Shown here one piece after another: positions 35,944-47,025 of a DNA stretch of 64,000 nt. The DNA is from Carya illinoinensis (Eukaryota > Streptophyta > Magnoliopsida > Fagales > Juglandaceae), in the NCBI RefSeq assembly GCF_018687715.1, contig NC_056762.1, positions 30,306,864 through 30,370,863 of the forward strand. The letters are read 5' to 3'. A model generated the notes under the pieces. The model had not been told where the DNA came from. It did not search any database and saw only the letters and a program-made list of their open reading frames with translations. Every line of letters starts with the position of its first letter. Position 1 is the first letter of the stretch. The position numbers and the translations under genes were made by a program.

Positions 35944-37224
35944 TCAGTCATCAGATAGTCTTGGAGTGTCTTCTGAATCATGTCCAAATGTGTTACTGTA
36001 GGAGGCTTCAGAGGAGGCTTCTGATTCTGGGTCAGAACTGTCTTCCTTCAGCGATTGTTGGAGTAGGTGAATTAAATCCTTCTTTGTTAGTCCTGTAGAA
36101 ATATTCTTTTTCTTGGACTTGAAGGATTGAACAGACTTCTGGGAAGAGGAAATAGTTGCTTTCTTCTTTGAAGTGGTCGAACTGGTAGGTGCCTGGATTA
36201 ATGGATATTCAGGCGCTGATCGGTCAATAGTAGGGAAATCTTCAGAGTTTTTCAGATTAAGGGTAGTCTGACCAAACTCTTTAGAAATAGTATTGATCAT
36301 GTTTGCCATGTGAGGGAATCTGTCCCACCATTTAACAATGGCAAACCTGTGTAGAATATCACCATTTTTCTCGTAGGACCATTTTAGGATCCATGGAGAT
36401 TTGAATCTTTTACTGAAATGAATGCAGTATGAGAATTTAGCCTCATATGTATCCAACTTTGGAGAGATTGCTTGAATAAAGGATTTGTAGGCCCGTTGGA
36501 GTTCTTCTGGGAAAATGTCCGGAATGAGTCCAAATTGGTGCCATCATTTATTGAACCATAGTGGAATTTTTCCTCTGAAATTCTTATCAAAGTTAAAAAA
36601 CCACGAATGTGACATATCTGGTGTCTGGAAAAGCATGAACCTGAACCAGGCATCAATGTAGTCATAATAATTGTAAGCAATTTCTGAATCACGGAGTTTT
36701 TTGAAAGTAGAGGGGTGTATACCCCAATCTTCTTCAGTAATGAATCTGAGAATATAAGCACTATGATAAATCAGTTTGGAATCATCTGTTTTATCATAAA
36801 TGGGTTTAATGGTTAAGGAATCAGTGTGGATCAGAATACTGGAATAAAACTGGAGATTTTTGGCTAGATTCTCCGGGATCCAATGGAAATTGGGGGGGAA
36901 ATAGCGGGTAGCTATCTTATAGGGATCTGTGTCTATGGATCGATTGGATTCAATGTAGAATAGGTTCCAAGAATACATTTTTTTGATGTATTGGATTTTT
37001 TAAGCAGGGAGGAATAATTGAGTAGGCTTTACTGTTGCTGAAGCAATAGGTTTGGCATATGGATCATATGGAGTTGAAACAGTTGAAGCAAAAGAAGCAG
37101 GTTGATATATACTACCCAAGGTAGTAAATCGGTTGGCAATTTCCACAGGAGGTGCTGGTTTGGTTGAAACAGGTGGTGGTGGGGCGGGGACAATTTGTTT
37201 TCCTTTATCTCGTTTTTTGCTCAT
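35944..37224 (-). pseudogene. Viral copy 2 ORF2, interrupted
   Basis: About 427 codons in one frame. The start ATG overlaps the RT stop as ATGA (37221-37224), a stop/restart arrangement typical of compact viral genomes. Open pieces are 37224-37000 (Pro/Ala-rich start), 36978-36544 (Trp/Tyr/Phe-rich middle, with YNYYDYIDAWF) and 36456-35944 (Ser/Lys-rich then acidic tail). Stops lie near 37000 and 36541. Length, composition and position match ORF2 of copy 1. The function is unknown. Confidence 0.68.
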
Positions 37225-38711
37225 GGTTGCTGCAAGAATTCACGAGTAAGGAAATCAGGAATAGAATTATCAGAACCTTTAATATACTCAATATCAAAGT
37301 CAAAAACACTTAAAATAGCTTGCCATCTGGCGAAAATATGTTTAGATGCAATATTTTGAACATCTTGTTCTAATACATATTTAGCACTCATGCAATCAAT
37401 GCGTAAAAGGAATTTTTTGTTTAATAAATCACTTTGGAATTTTGATATGCATAATACTATAGCAAGTATTTCTTTCTTAATAGTGCTATAATTATGCTGT
37501 GCAGGGTTCCAGACTCCAGAATGGAAACGAACAATTTGTTCAGAAGAGTCTGGTGAAACTTTTTGTTTCAGAATGCCGCCATAACCTATGTCTGAGGCAT
37601 CTGTTTCCACAATTTTGAATGAATCAAGAGTAGGAATACCAAGGCATGGAAGAGTTTTGACATATGCCTTGATCTGCTTAATAAGATTGGTATGGATATC
37701 TGTCCAAACAGGAGGATTAGTATGCAGACGATCAAACAATGGTTTACACTGTTTTCTCATGTTTTGATAGAATTCAGCAACATAATTGAGGGAACCAAGG
37801 AATCTTTGTAATTGATTTTTATCAGTGATGACATCAGAAAATTTGTCAGCAAATTCTATAGCCCGATTGATGGTTCTAATTTTGCTTTCTGAAATATCAT
37901 AACCAAGGAAACGAATCTTGGTCTGGAACAAATTGATTTTCTTTGCAGAAACAACAAGACCATTTATTCTGATGATATCAAGAAACGATTGCAAATGTTT
38001 CCAGTGTTCATCAATGGATTTGGAGAATATGAGAACATCATCAATGTAAACAATGGTAAAATGGGTGAAGGCATTGAAAATGTCATTCATGATATTTTGG
38101 AATTCACTAGGGGCATTTTTTAGGCCAAAGGGCATCACGTTCCACTCATAGTGACCAAGAGGAGTAGTGAATGCAGTTTTGTATCTATCTGACTCACAGA
38201 TCTGGATTTGCCAAAATCCTGACTTAAGGTCGAATTTGGAAAAAACTACTGCATCACTCAATCTCTGTATTAAGTCATTTTTGTTGGGGATGGGATACCT
38301 GATCCACTCTAAGACTTTATTCAGAGGTTTGTAATTAATAACTAGACGAAGAGTACCTCTTTCTATTTCTGCATTTTTTTGGACATAGAAAGCAGCACAA
38401 GACCATGGAGACTTACTAGGTCTAATAATGTTTTTAGCAAGCAAATCTTTGATTTCTTGTTTACAGAATTCTAAAGTTTCACTATTCATCTGAATAGGGC
38501 GAGCTTTAGTGGGAATGTTTTTCTCAGAGAAATCCTTAACATAAGGAAGGGAAACAACATGTTTTTTCCTATGCCAAAAAGCATTGGGGAGATCAAAACA
38601 AACATCAGAGATTAATCTTTGATTAAAATCAGCAATTTTTGATTGGAACAAAGGATTAGACAAATGTTCAGAGATCTTTTTGTATTTGATTTCCTGTTGA
38701 AGGGAATTCAA
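37221..38711 (-). CDS. Viral copy 2 reverse transcriptase-RNase H (open frame of a broken polyprotein)
   Basis: A 496-residue open frame. RT motifs run in order: LRLVINYKPLN, FDLKSGFWQI, MPFGLKNAPSEF and the catalytic YIDDVLIF. RNase H follows with DASDIGYGG, NYSTIKKEIL and a late Asp. Caulimovirid RT-RNase H copies the pregenomic RNA and degrades it. Its frame differs from that of the protease upstream, and the two frames overlap by 44 bases (38668-38711), so a frame change has cut it off from the polyprotein. The residues needed for catalysis appear intact. Confidence 0.88.
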   Translation of the reverse strand: MNSLQQEIKYKKISEHLSNPLFQSKIADFNQRLISDVCFDLPNAFWHRKKHVVSLPYVKDFSEKNIPTKARPIQMNSETLEFCKQEIKDLLAKNIIRPSKSPWSCAAFYVQKNAEIERGTLRLVINYKPLNKVLEWIRYPIPNKNDLIQRLSDAVVFSKFDLKSGFWQIQICESDRYKTAFTTPLGHYEWNVMPFGLKNAPSEFQNIMNDIFNAFTHFTIVYIDDVLIFSKSIDEHWKHLQSFLDIIRINGLVVSAKKINLFQTKIRFLGYDISESKIRTINRAIEFADKFSDVITDKNQLQRFLGSLNYVAEFYQNMRKQCKPLFDRLHTNPPVWTDIHTNLIKQIKAYVKTLPCLGIPTLDSFKIVETDASDIGYGGILKQKVSPDSSEQIVRFHSGVWNPAQHNYSTIKKEILAIVLCISKFQSDLLNKKFLLRIDCMSAKYVLEQDVQNIASKHIFARWQAILSVFDFDIEYIKGSDNSIPDFLTREFLQQP

Positions 38712-40731
38712 ATGCTAGTTTTTTGCCAAAAAGCAAGGATTTCAAGCTTTTGTCAGTGTCGATTTCGAATTTGGTAGCGAATGTAAATTTCACTTTCTGT
38801 CCAAAAGGATCAGTAGTGATACCATCTTTGTCAGAAATAAAAGGATATAAAGCAGAGATAAAAGGGATTCCTAATATGACTTTATCAGATATATTTCGGA
38901 CTAAAACAGAAGGGATTTTGAAGCAAACATTATCTTGGCAAACATGAGCATTGCTTAACTCATAATTGATCTTCATCTTAGATCCATTTGCCGCAGATAG
39001 CTTTTCAGTAGATTTTTCATAATATCTACTGGGAACTAATCCTTCTTGGATACAATTCATATCCGATCCGGAATCAATCATAGCAATAACATAGAATTTG
39101 AAATCATGAGCAATGATAATGTTAACACGTGAAAACCATTTGGGGGGAATGGAATGGCGAATTAAAGCAATCTGATTTTCTGAAGATTTTTCTTCAGTTT
39201 TCTCAGAACTAGAAGGCTGCTCATCGTCAAAAAGGATGTTATGATCAAACTGTTTATCAATTTTAACACATAAAAGCTCTTGCTGTAAAGCAGAGTTTGA
39301 ATCTTTGAGTTTATTGACCTCAGTCTTGAGTTCGATAATCTCTTTTTTGATTAGATTTACTTCATTTTGTAAATCTTGGATGGAAACTTCTTTAGGTTTT
39401 TTCTTCTGAAACCTTTCTAAAGTCTCTTGAAAATTGATCCTCTGTTTAGGAGGCTCTGACTCAGGATGAGTCAACGTCTTCTTGAGCTTAAGAAGATATT
39501 CTTGTTTAAGCTCTGGATCTTGAATTTGCGAAATCATAGTTAATAAAAGATTTTCTTGTTCTTCACCTTTGGATAAAACATTAATTGTTTTTCCTGTAGG
39601 TTTGCAACAAGAGTCAGTGCAGTTACAACCAAGCTTAATAACATGAGAATCAGAAGATCCAGATTCTGAGTGACATTCTGAATCACTAGAACTGAATTCA
39701 TACAGGTCAGAGGAAGAAGCTTTTATTTCCATGAGTTGGAATAATTCTTCTTGATCAATGACACTAATATTTAACGCATTAAGCTTATTTTTGAATTTGT
39801 TGGGTTTATGGGTGCATTTATCAGCAAAATGTCCATTCTTCCCACAATTAAAACATTTTTCTTTTGAAGCATTTTGGAAATTCTTCTTTTTAGGAAAGGA
39901 TTTCTTGTTAGGTGATTTTTTGTAAAAATCATCACGGGGTTTTCGTCTAGAAGGAGCAATAGGAGGAAGGCCATACTGTTCACAAAATGTTCCCATTTCG
40001 TACTTGGCTTTCTTACTATTTTTTAATTGTTGACGAAGCATACGTTGATCATTGCACATACTAATACCAAGTTTCTTAATTACATTGAAAATATCACCAT
40101 AAGTGAAATTATCGTAATTAAGAAATCCTGAGATATCAGTAAGTTCATCCTTGACTTTGAGAGCAAAAAGATGAGGTAAACCATCTATGAATTTTTCTTT
40201 CCAGTATGGCTTCTGACTGTCGTCTCGAAGCATTACTCAGGAAGTAAAAACATCTTGATACCATCTGTAGTCAGACATCTGACGGCATCGTAGATTATTT
40301 AAATAATCAGAAACACGATTTGTAATGTTAGAAGGGGTGCCAATAAAGTGCTTAATAATAGTATAGATTAAAGTATTAACACCATCAAAAGGAGTAGAGT
40401 TAATAGCAGGATCAAAAACAGGGAGTCCATTGTCATCTTTTTTGACGGCATGTTGGATTGCTTCTCTGGTCTCCGGAAAAAGGTGTTTATCCCACTAGTT
40501 ACGGATCATTCCAGTAAAACCAATGGTTAAGATAACAACAATATCAGGTACTCTAATATTATTATTAATGTAAGCATTTGCAACTAAAGACATTTTACTC
40601 ATGGTATTTAGTATTTCTTGTTCAGACATACCATTAATATTCCATTCGTAAGTTTTATCAGCTGAAAAAGAGGATTGAGATTGAAAGATTTTTTCTTCGA
40701 ATTGTAAATCAGGGGGTGTAGGTTTTGAATA
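38668..40731 (-). pseudogene. Viral copy 2 coat, zinc knuckle and protease region, interrupted
   Basis: The part from 40731 to 40234 matches the coat region of copy 1 but is broken by stops at about 40495 and 40237. The frame 40233-38668 (521 codons) then holds a basic stretch, a CCHC knuckle (CFNCGKNGHFADKC), acidic Ser-rich DNA, a coiled coil and the protease motif IDSGSDMNC, i.e. D-S-G rather than D-T-G. It is in the same frame as the movement-protein ORF above, so all belong to one ORF1. Confidence 0.78.
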
Positions 40732-42762
40732 CTAGTTTCTTGTAAAACTCATTGGATTGGGTTTGGATTCAAGACCAGCAAGTTTGAAATCATCTTGGTG
40801 AAAATTCTTTTTGAGTAGATCAATGTTTCGAACAGTTGAGGAGTCACTTTTAGATGAGTCTGCGTCAGTAGTTTGAACAAAACCATCTTCTTCCTCTTTG
40901 TTAGTTAAAGCACTAGTTGAAGGTTTTTCAATCTTGATATTTTTTAGCATTTGATTAATTTGATCAAGAGTTTTGGCTTGTTTTGTTTTGGGATCAAAGA
41001 TTGGCCTTTTTTCTGGTAAAATAAGCAAAGGTTTGTTAGTAGACTGGGAAACAGTTGTTGAAGATTGGATAGAAATTGGATTTTCTATCTTTTCTTCGAT
41101 CCTATCCAGTTGTTGTCCTATGGTTTGGAGATAAGTATTAGAAAAATTATTCTGTTGGATAATTTTCTTTGTTTCGGAAAAAACTGTGTTAATTTCTTGA
41201 TTATTGGACTCAGTATTGGGTGCTTTAAAAGGTGAAGCGGTTAAATCAACACCTAAATGAGAAATAACAATTGCCTCTGAAGGAGGATGACTGGACTTGA
41301 CAGTAGTCCTTCCTTGTTCCTTGACAAAATCAGTTTTTAAAACATTCAAACTATTTTTTGAAACATAGTAATTTTCAAGGAAATCAAATAAAAGAATATG
41401 TTTTTGTTCGGTGTTCATCTTTTCTTTCCATTTGCGTTTAACACGTGATTTTTCAAGATCAGAAAAATTCGCATGATAAGTTTTTCTCTTATCACGGTTT
41501 TCTTTTGAATTGTAATCTTTGAATAGAGAAATTAAATCTATCTCAAAATAATTTTTGTTAATGACGTTAAGCTGACTAGGTAAAGGAGCAATGGAAGCAG
41601 CCATATCTGAAGCTGTAGAAGACAAAGTTGAAGTATCTTCATCATCCTTGTTAGCTTCTTCCTTTATGGATTTGCCTTTAGATGTTTCAACATCTTTGGC
41701 TGAATAAAAGGCAGAGGTAATTTGAGAGGACGTAGAAAGCCCTTTCATTTTTAAATCAGAATTATTTAGAACAGGTTGAGCAGCTTTTGCAGAATCCTTA
41801 AGAAAGATATTGAGATTTTGATCTCTTCTTTCATAGTCTTCTGCTGCAGGATTAAAAGAAGATCTAGATCCAGCAAAACAGTTTCTTCTGAAACTTGTAG
41901 CCGGAGTTGGGTCAAAGCTAATTTTGACAGTACCATCTAAATATTGTTGAATATAATCAAGATCAGGTTTGGCAGTTAAGATGGGAGCAGGGATCCATTC
42001 ATTAGGAAGAGAAATATCTTTCCAATGAATCATTGTTGGAACCTTTAAATTGGCATCAGGGGTAGAACTTTGGATTAACAAAGTTTTTCCTCCTGTAGAT
42101 TTCAGAACAGTTTTGGGATTTAAAGTTGATTTTAAAACTCTGTAATAGATTCGGTAAATAACAGCAAGGGGTTTGCTTCCTTTGATCATATCATAACCAG
42201 AGGTAGCAATGTTTAAAGTTAAAGCTTTTAGAATATTTGGATCATTCAAAGCAAGTGGTAAATCAGGAAAGCAATCAAAGTAAACAGGACCATTGAACAA
42301 AGAAAATTGAATCATACCAAGAATGCTAGTTTCAAACTGATTATGTCTAGCATCTCTTAAGCATAGAAGAATAGAAGCATTAATTCCCAATCTTGTTAAT
42401 GGTTTAACAGCGATCTGAACAGATCCAATATGAAGAAACTTATAACCTTTTGACAAAAATTCCTGTATGGATTTCTTAGTGAAAAGATAATATTTTTCTT
42501 GAACATTGGAGACTTCACAAGTTTGTTCAACAGTTTTAACTTTGAATTCTGAATTAAAACTAAGATTAGACTTAAACCAACTTGTTTGGTAAATAGAACT
42601 AGGTTGAATACGTGGAATTGTCCATTGATTCCAGTTAACAGAAGGATCAGTTTCTTCAACTGAGAAATCTTCCTCATTAATGATATTAGGGGGTTCAATC
42701 CTGGAACTGGAACTAATAGTTGAATTAGATCTATACATTTTACTTACTTTGTTTTTAAACAA
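40732..42762 (-). CDS. Viral copy 2 movement protein and linker (N-terminal part of ORF1)
   Basis: An open frame of 676 codons from ATG 42762 to a TAG at 40732, which appears premature because homology continues in frame. Residues about 80-230 show the 30K movement-protein fold signature, with the conserved Asp in LCLRDARHNQFE and the following LFNGPVYF. 30K proteins widen plasmodesmata for cell-to-cell spread. Downstream come a Ser/Thr-rich linker and two coiled-coil stretches (IIQQNN and LDRIEEKIE). This domain distinguishes the insert from LTR retrotransposons. Confidence 0.83.
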   Translation of the reverse strand: MFKNKVSKMYRSNSTISSSSRIEPPNIINEEDFSVEETDPSVNWNQWTIPRIQPSSIYQTSWFKSNLSFNSEFKVKTVEQTCEVSNVQEKYYLFTKKSIQEFLSKGYKFLHIGSVQIAVKPLTRLGINASILLCLRDARHNQFETSILGMIQFSLFNGPVYFDCFPDLPLALNDPNILKALTLNIATSGYDMIKGSKPLAVIYRIYYRVLKSTLNPKTVLKSTGGKTLLIQSSTPDANLKVPTMIHWKDISLPNEWIPAPILTAKPDLDYIQQYLDGTVKISFDPTPATSFRRNCFAGSRSSFNPAAEDYERRDQNLNIFLKDSAKAAQPVLNNSDLKMKGLSTSSQITSAFYSAKDVETSKGKSIKEEANKDDEDTSTLSSTASDMAASIAPLPSQLNVINKNYFEIDLISLFKDYNSKENRDKRKTYHANFSDLEKSRVKRKWKEKMNTEQKHILLFDFLENYYVSKNSLNVLKTDFVKEQGRTTVKSSHPPSEAIVISHLGVDLTASPFKAPNTESNNQEINTVFSETKKIIQQNNFSNTYLQTIGQQLDRIEEKIENPISIQSSTTVSQSTNKPLLILPEKRPIFDPKTKQAKTLDQINQMLKNIKIEKPSTSALTNKEEEDGFVQTTDADSSKSDSSTVRNIDLLKKNFHQDDFKLAGLESKPNPMSFTRN

Positions 42763-43001
42763 AACAGTGCCTCACACCTCAGAAGTCTCAGGTACTCTCA
42801 AAACTAATCTCACCCTGGCGTCCAAATGCCCTACGCTCACCTAGCAACGGGTCTTACAGGACAGTAGGTCTCTTAACAAGTCTGGGGATAACTAGACAGA
42901 GTAGGAGCTCGGTCTTTGGTTTGTAGAACAACAAAATAAGTGAAATGATAAGAAGTAATTACGAACTATCAATTACCAGGAGCCGAAAAGATGGCTCTGT
43001 C

Positions 43002-43003
<2 letters not shown>
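42763..43003 (-). other. Viral copy 2 leader
   Basis: About 240 bases between the (TA)n junction and the movement-protein ATG. It is less AT-rich than its surroundings and has no open frame. A primer-binding site was looked for and not seen. Confidence 0.45.
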
Positions 43004-43046
<43 letters not shown>

Positions 43047-43054
43047 ATAATTAA

Positions 43055-43066
43055 AAAAGCATAGTT
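43055..43066 (+). repeat. 12-bp direct repeat right of viral copy 2
   Basis: AAAAGCATAGTT, identical to 35508-35519. The flanking bases are also similar (TTAAAA against TTAAAAAA). Confidence 0.75.
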
Positions 43067-44620
43067 AGGACCAATCAATGATGGTTTGGAGAATATGGGA
43101 TACAAGAGTTCAAAATATCATAGGGAAAATCCAAATTTTGAAGGTAGGATAGTATATTGAGAGTTTATTCTTCTGAGATGGATTTGAAGAATCCTGTCTC
43201 AATGAGTTTCCTGTCATAAAAAAAAGGTTTCCAAACTGTCCCTTGTGATAAAGGAGAATTAAAAAAACATTAGCGTATTGTTCCGTTTTACTAAAAGATA
43301 TTCACCTCTTCCAAAGTGTTTACTTTAGTATTTAACAAAGTAGAAAGAACTCACCTTTCCCATAAATAGACAAACAAATAAAAAAAATTTTTGATAAGTC
43401 AAACAAATCAAAATAAGATGGCATGGTCAATTAGAGTGTTTGAGTGGAGACAACAATTCACTACAAAAGATTGTGTTTGCTTTCTCGTTACCTATCCTTC
43501 CCTCTGTGTTATACACAGTCTGTTTTGGTCTGCATTTAGTTTACTATTAATAGGACTTTTTTGAGTCGACAAATATAAGATTGCTGCTACTCTGTTAAGC
43601 AAATACCAGTTTCTGTTTACATCATCCTTTCATTAAAATTTTTGATAAGTACCGATTGCTTTATTTCTCGTGTCAAAATTTTAATTCATTACAACACACT
43701 TTCTTTCCGTAATGCATTTTACATTTCGCCCCCTATATCCGTTTCTTTTTAAGTGTTAACATAGAAGAATTCTCCTGATTCATAATTTGTGTATCCTAAG
43801 TAAGTAACCAAAGTTTAAAACTTCAATAAAAGTGAAGGTCTAAATGAAGCTAATAAACTATATCAGTGGGATGTTTCAGCTTTGTTCATTTTGGGAAAAT
43901 TGAGATTAGAGGTTTAATTAACCAAATCCTGCTTTCCTATGCAAGTTTCATATGCTAAGACTTGACTACATTGAGAGACTGAAATTAAAAATATATATCT
44001 ATTCACCAAGAATTGCAATAAAACTTAGCTTAGTTGATTTTCTGGGGCGATTGGTGGTCACTTTTTCTAAGGTTCCATCAGAGTACTATATCCACTCAAG
44101 TCCATGATCCTTATTGGTACAATTTATTGTCAAGTGTCAATAACCAGTCACGTATCTTAAGGGCCATCAAGATAAATTATAGGTGATGATTGGAATGTTT
44201 TACAGCAGCATCAACTGTTGTTTTTCTTCATTTAGTTTTTTTCTACAATTCTCCCATAATCAATTTTGGCATGTGAATAGGTTTCTTTATTATGTTGATA
44301 CTTGCATTAGTTGTTTGATACAATGAAACGAGTTAGGAAGGAAAGACTTGTTGTGCTCTTACATGGGTCTCACAATTTTATTTAACACTCTCCTTTAAAC
44401 TTCCATGGTTGTTTTGATTCTGCATAGAAACTATAGAGAAGTAAATAAACGAGGGATTTAATTATGGTTTCTAACATGTTGACGTACTCTGGGTTTAGAA
44501 GGCACAAAACTCCAATTCTTAACAATTTATGGTTGGTAGGGGTGATACATGAAAAGGCCAGACAACTTTTGTGATGGGATTGGTTCCTCACTAATCATTT
44601 GTGATCCTCTTATTTTGTAG
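43067..44620 (+). other. Intron-like DNA of the PIF-type element
   Basis: No open frame and no domain. It ends in a good acceptor (TTATTTTGTAG at 44610-44620) directly before the SAR1 exon, so at least the right part is probably captured SAR1 intron. Confidence 0.45.
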
Positions 44621-44716
44621 GTCGATGCTATGGTGTACTTGGTTGATGTTTATGACAAAGAGAGATTTGCAGAGTCAAAAACAGAGCTTGATGCTCTCTC
44701 TCAATACATCAAGTAG
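44621..44716 (+). pseudogene. SAR1: SAR1 GTPase exon with internal deletion
   Basis: The exon encodes VDAMVYLVDVYDKERFAESK, almost identical to the switch-following region of plant SAR1, the small GTPase that starts COPII coat assembly at the ER. It then jumps from ELDAL directly to SQYIK and a TAG, which is the natural SAR1 C-terminus. The roughly 70 residues between, with the NKID guanine-specificity motif, are missing, apparently joined at a CTCTC microhomology. The acceptor in front is intact and a 3'UTR-like stretch follows. It is a non-functional fragment captured by the surrounding element. Confidence 0.85.
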
Positions 44717-45161
44717 GCAAACAATTAGATGTCAATTTTTCTACCACTGCTGCAGCCCCTTCATTCAAGTTGGTCTTGGGAATATTAAATTGTATATATT
44801 CAATTGTAGATGTATATGTTTGTTTCATAAATTGTATATATAATTGTTGGGTAGAAGAAGGGTTGGCAAAATGAGTTTGTTGGATAATTAGGTTGAGGAA
44901 AAAAATTAGGTAGGAAACAATAATTTAAGTCTCAAATTAAATTATTAATGTACATATGATTAGTATAATTGCAAAATATGAAAAAAAAATTATATTTTTT
45001 AAAATATTATTATTAAAAATAATATTATAGTATTATTTTGATGAATCTAATAGCTAATCCAATGTGAGGTTATGGATAGAAAGGTTATGAATTTATGGAA
45101 AACATGTACTTTTCATCAAATTTTGAAGATGGCTTTGATGAAGCCAATGTGGATGCTCTAA

Positions 45162-47025
45162 AATGCCATTTGTAGTTGTTCCACATTTGACAGTAAATGA
45201 TCCTTCAACTTGGACCTTTTTTTAGTGCAAAGCTCCACTTACACAGCTGGTTACAACCCATATCAGAATCCAATCTAGTAGGTTACATTATTTAACGGTT
45301 AACAATATGCAATTGACAAGACCCAAATGCATTTTATAAAGAGAATTTCCAAATTTCTTGAAGAATTTATGTCTTGTTCTTAATACATAAGACAAAATAT
45401 CCAACAAGATGGATAATTAAAGCTGGTAGCTAGAAAACTCTTCCTCTCTAATTATCACTTAATTGCTGTCTTACATTACTGGTTCTGAAAGAAAATAAAA
45501 AATAAACACTTCCATTGGATACCGTTGGTATTTTGACCTAAACCCATCTGTAGAATGGTTTGCAGGTCATCTTTGCCATACATTGGGTACTGAAAACGAT
45601 CAAAGAAAGGGAGTTAGACGAAAGATAATAAAAGTGTGTACACCAGAGAGAGAAGTGTGTGGAAAAATTCACTTACTTGACATATAGAAACAAAAAGATA
45701 ATTAGAAAAACTTTAGTTATGGAAGTTAACAACTGTCTAAACTCATTTTGTTTAGTTCGAGGTGAATGAGTTGAGAAGTTGACCATGGCTTTCTTAGAAT
45801 AGAGACTCCTGTAAAATAAGATCACCTCAATGAAGAAAAATTTGATCAGATGATGCCTAGCTAGTTTGTTGAAAAGCAATGGCTTCAATTTAAGCTGCTC
45901 TTATGAACCTTCAATGTGTACATAAACCAAAGAGAGATGTTATTACATGCCCCGAGACTTTTACCATACATAATCTCGTAATAAGTTGAGACTTTTACCA
46001 TTTTCCAGCATCATTCTAACCTGGCTTGCCCTGCCCAAATGGCCTGTCCTGCATCATGGAAACAACCCCACACCAAAGTACAAACACAAAAGGTTTTCTC
46101 CACAGAGGACCATAAGTCCAAGTTCTATAGCTTTCATTTTTGTCAGTTCATGTGCCACAACCTGGGTTATAGTCCTTTTCTAAGATGGAGTGCAGAGCCT
46201 TTACTAATCTTAATTTCACCTAGATGGTGCATGAAGACACTTACAAAATGACAATAAATAAAGCATAATTTACCACAAGTAAAATCATGAAACAGAACTC
46301 AACACACTACAATACAAGTCAAAGGAATCATTTACCTTTAGCCCCTGCACTAAGCAAGAAAACCCCCATACTGCTCATGAAAAATTAAATAAAAAAAAAT
46401 AAAAAATTTATCACGAATGATAAGCATTTTGATTTGGCAGACAAGCAAAAAGAAGTGTTTCATCAATGAATGTGTTTTCTGGAACTCTAAAAGTATTTTC
46501 ACTGAGAATTTTCAATTTTTTTGAACACACTCCTAAAATGATAAAGATGTCAACAATAACTTCGCTCATTATTCCCTATACTAGTGAAGAATTAGAAATT
46601 GCTAACTCCATCCAATTAAAGTATTGGATGTCTATGCAGCTTCTGATCATCAAGCCAATCGGGGATCTAATTTTTGGTAAATACAAGCATAGTCCCTCAT
46701 TCGAACATAGGTTTTTCACCCATTGTGTATTAGTCGACAAGCGGGTTTCAAGTTTAAGCTTTTGGTTACATGGAAGTATTTTCTTCCACGAAAGAAAGGT
46801 AATTAGCTGTAAACACGTCGAGAAAGTGTCATGGAAACCCACCACAAAAAGAACACCCACCGCAGATACCAAACCAAAACCAAGATCGACCCAAAAATTT
46901 TCAAATCCAAGCACCACCATCAAACCCTAACCCTAGCACCTCATAAAATCAAGCCACAAAATCAGATAAAACCAAGACTCATGCAAAAATCGTGTACATG
47001 GGGGCATTGCTGCATCGTTACTTAC
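45162..47025. other. Intergenic or intronic DNA left of a possible 5' exon
   Basis: No gene recognised. On the minus strand a TTTTCAG acceptor near 45592 precedes a short open stretch, and the 5' exon-like site at 47026 could belong to the same unit, but no domain supports it. Frames at 46466-46930 are not convincing. Confidence 0.35.

Larger units (their letters stand above)
35519..43054 (-). mobile_element. Endogenous caulimovirid copy 2 (florendovirus-like), near full length
   Basis: On the minus strand: leader, movement protein, coat/zinc knuckle, protease, RT-RNase H, ORF2, TATA box, poly(A) signal. Both ends lie in (TA)n (35519-35545 and about 43004-43050) with a 12-bp direct repeat outside. 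No integrase, envelope or LTRs are present. ORF1 runs in one frame from 42762 to 38668 with three stop codons, then changes frame for RT, so the copy cannot express its polyprotein. The primer binding site seen in copy 1 was not found here and may have been lost at a junction. The order and TA-rich junctions match florendoviruses. Confidence 0.87.
34531..45158. mobile_element. PIF/Harbinger-like element carrying SAR1 DNA, split by a viral insert
   Basis: The left end is GAGCACTGACATTGG and the right end is the complement of GAGCATCCACATTGG. Both continue with a shared CTTCAAAATTTGA phrase and a CATTGGATT repeat farther in. The triplet TAA is duplicated outside both ends (34528-34530 and 45159-45161), the PIF/Harbinger target pattern. 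Without the 7.5-kb viral insert the element would be about 3.1 kb. No transposase is visible. It holds a pyrimidine-rich 5'UTR-like stretch (34730-34960), an acceptor-like TTTCAG near 35215 and a SAR1 exon with 3'UTR, so it resembles a gene-capturing (Pack-type) element. Confidence 0.7.

Noticed and set aside
46466..46930. 154-codon plus-strand frame
   Set aside because: No domain, no intron signals; a similar-length frame exists on the other strand, so it is probably chance.
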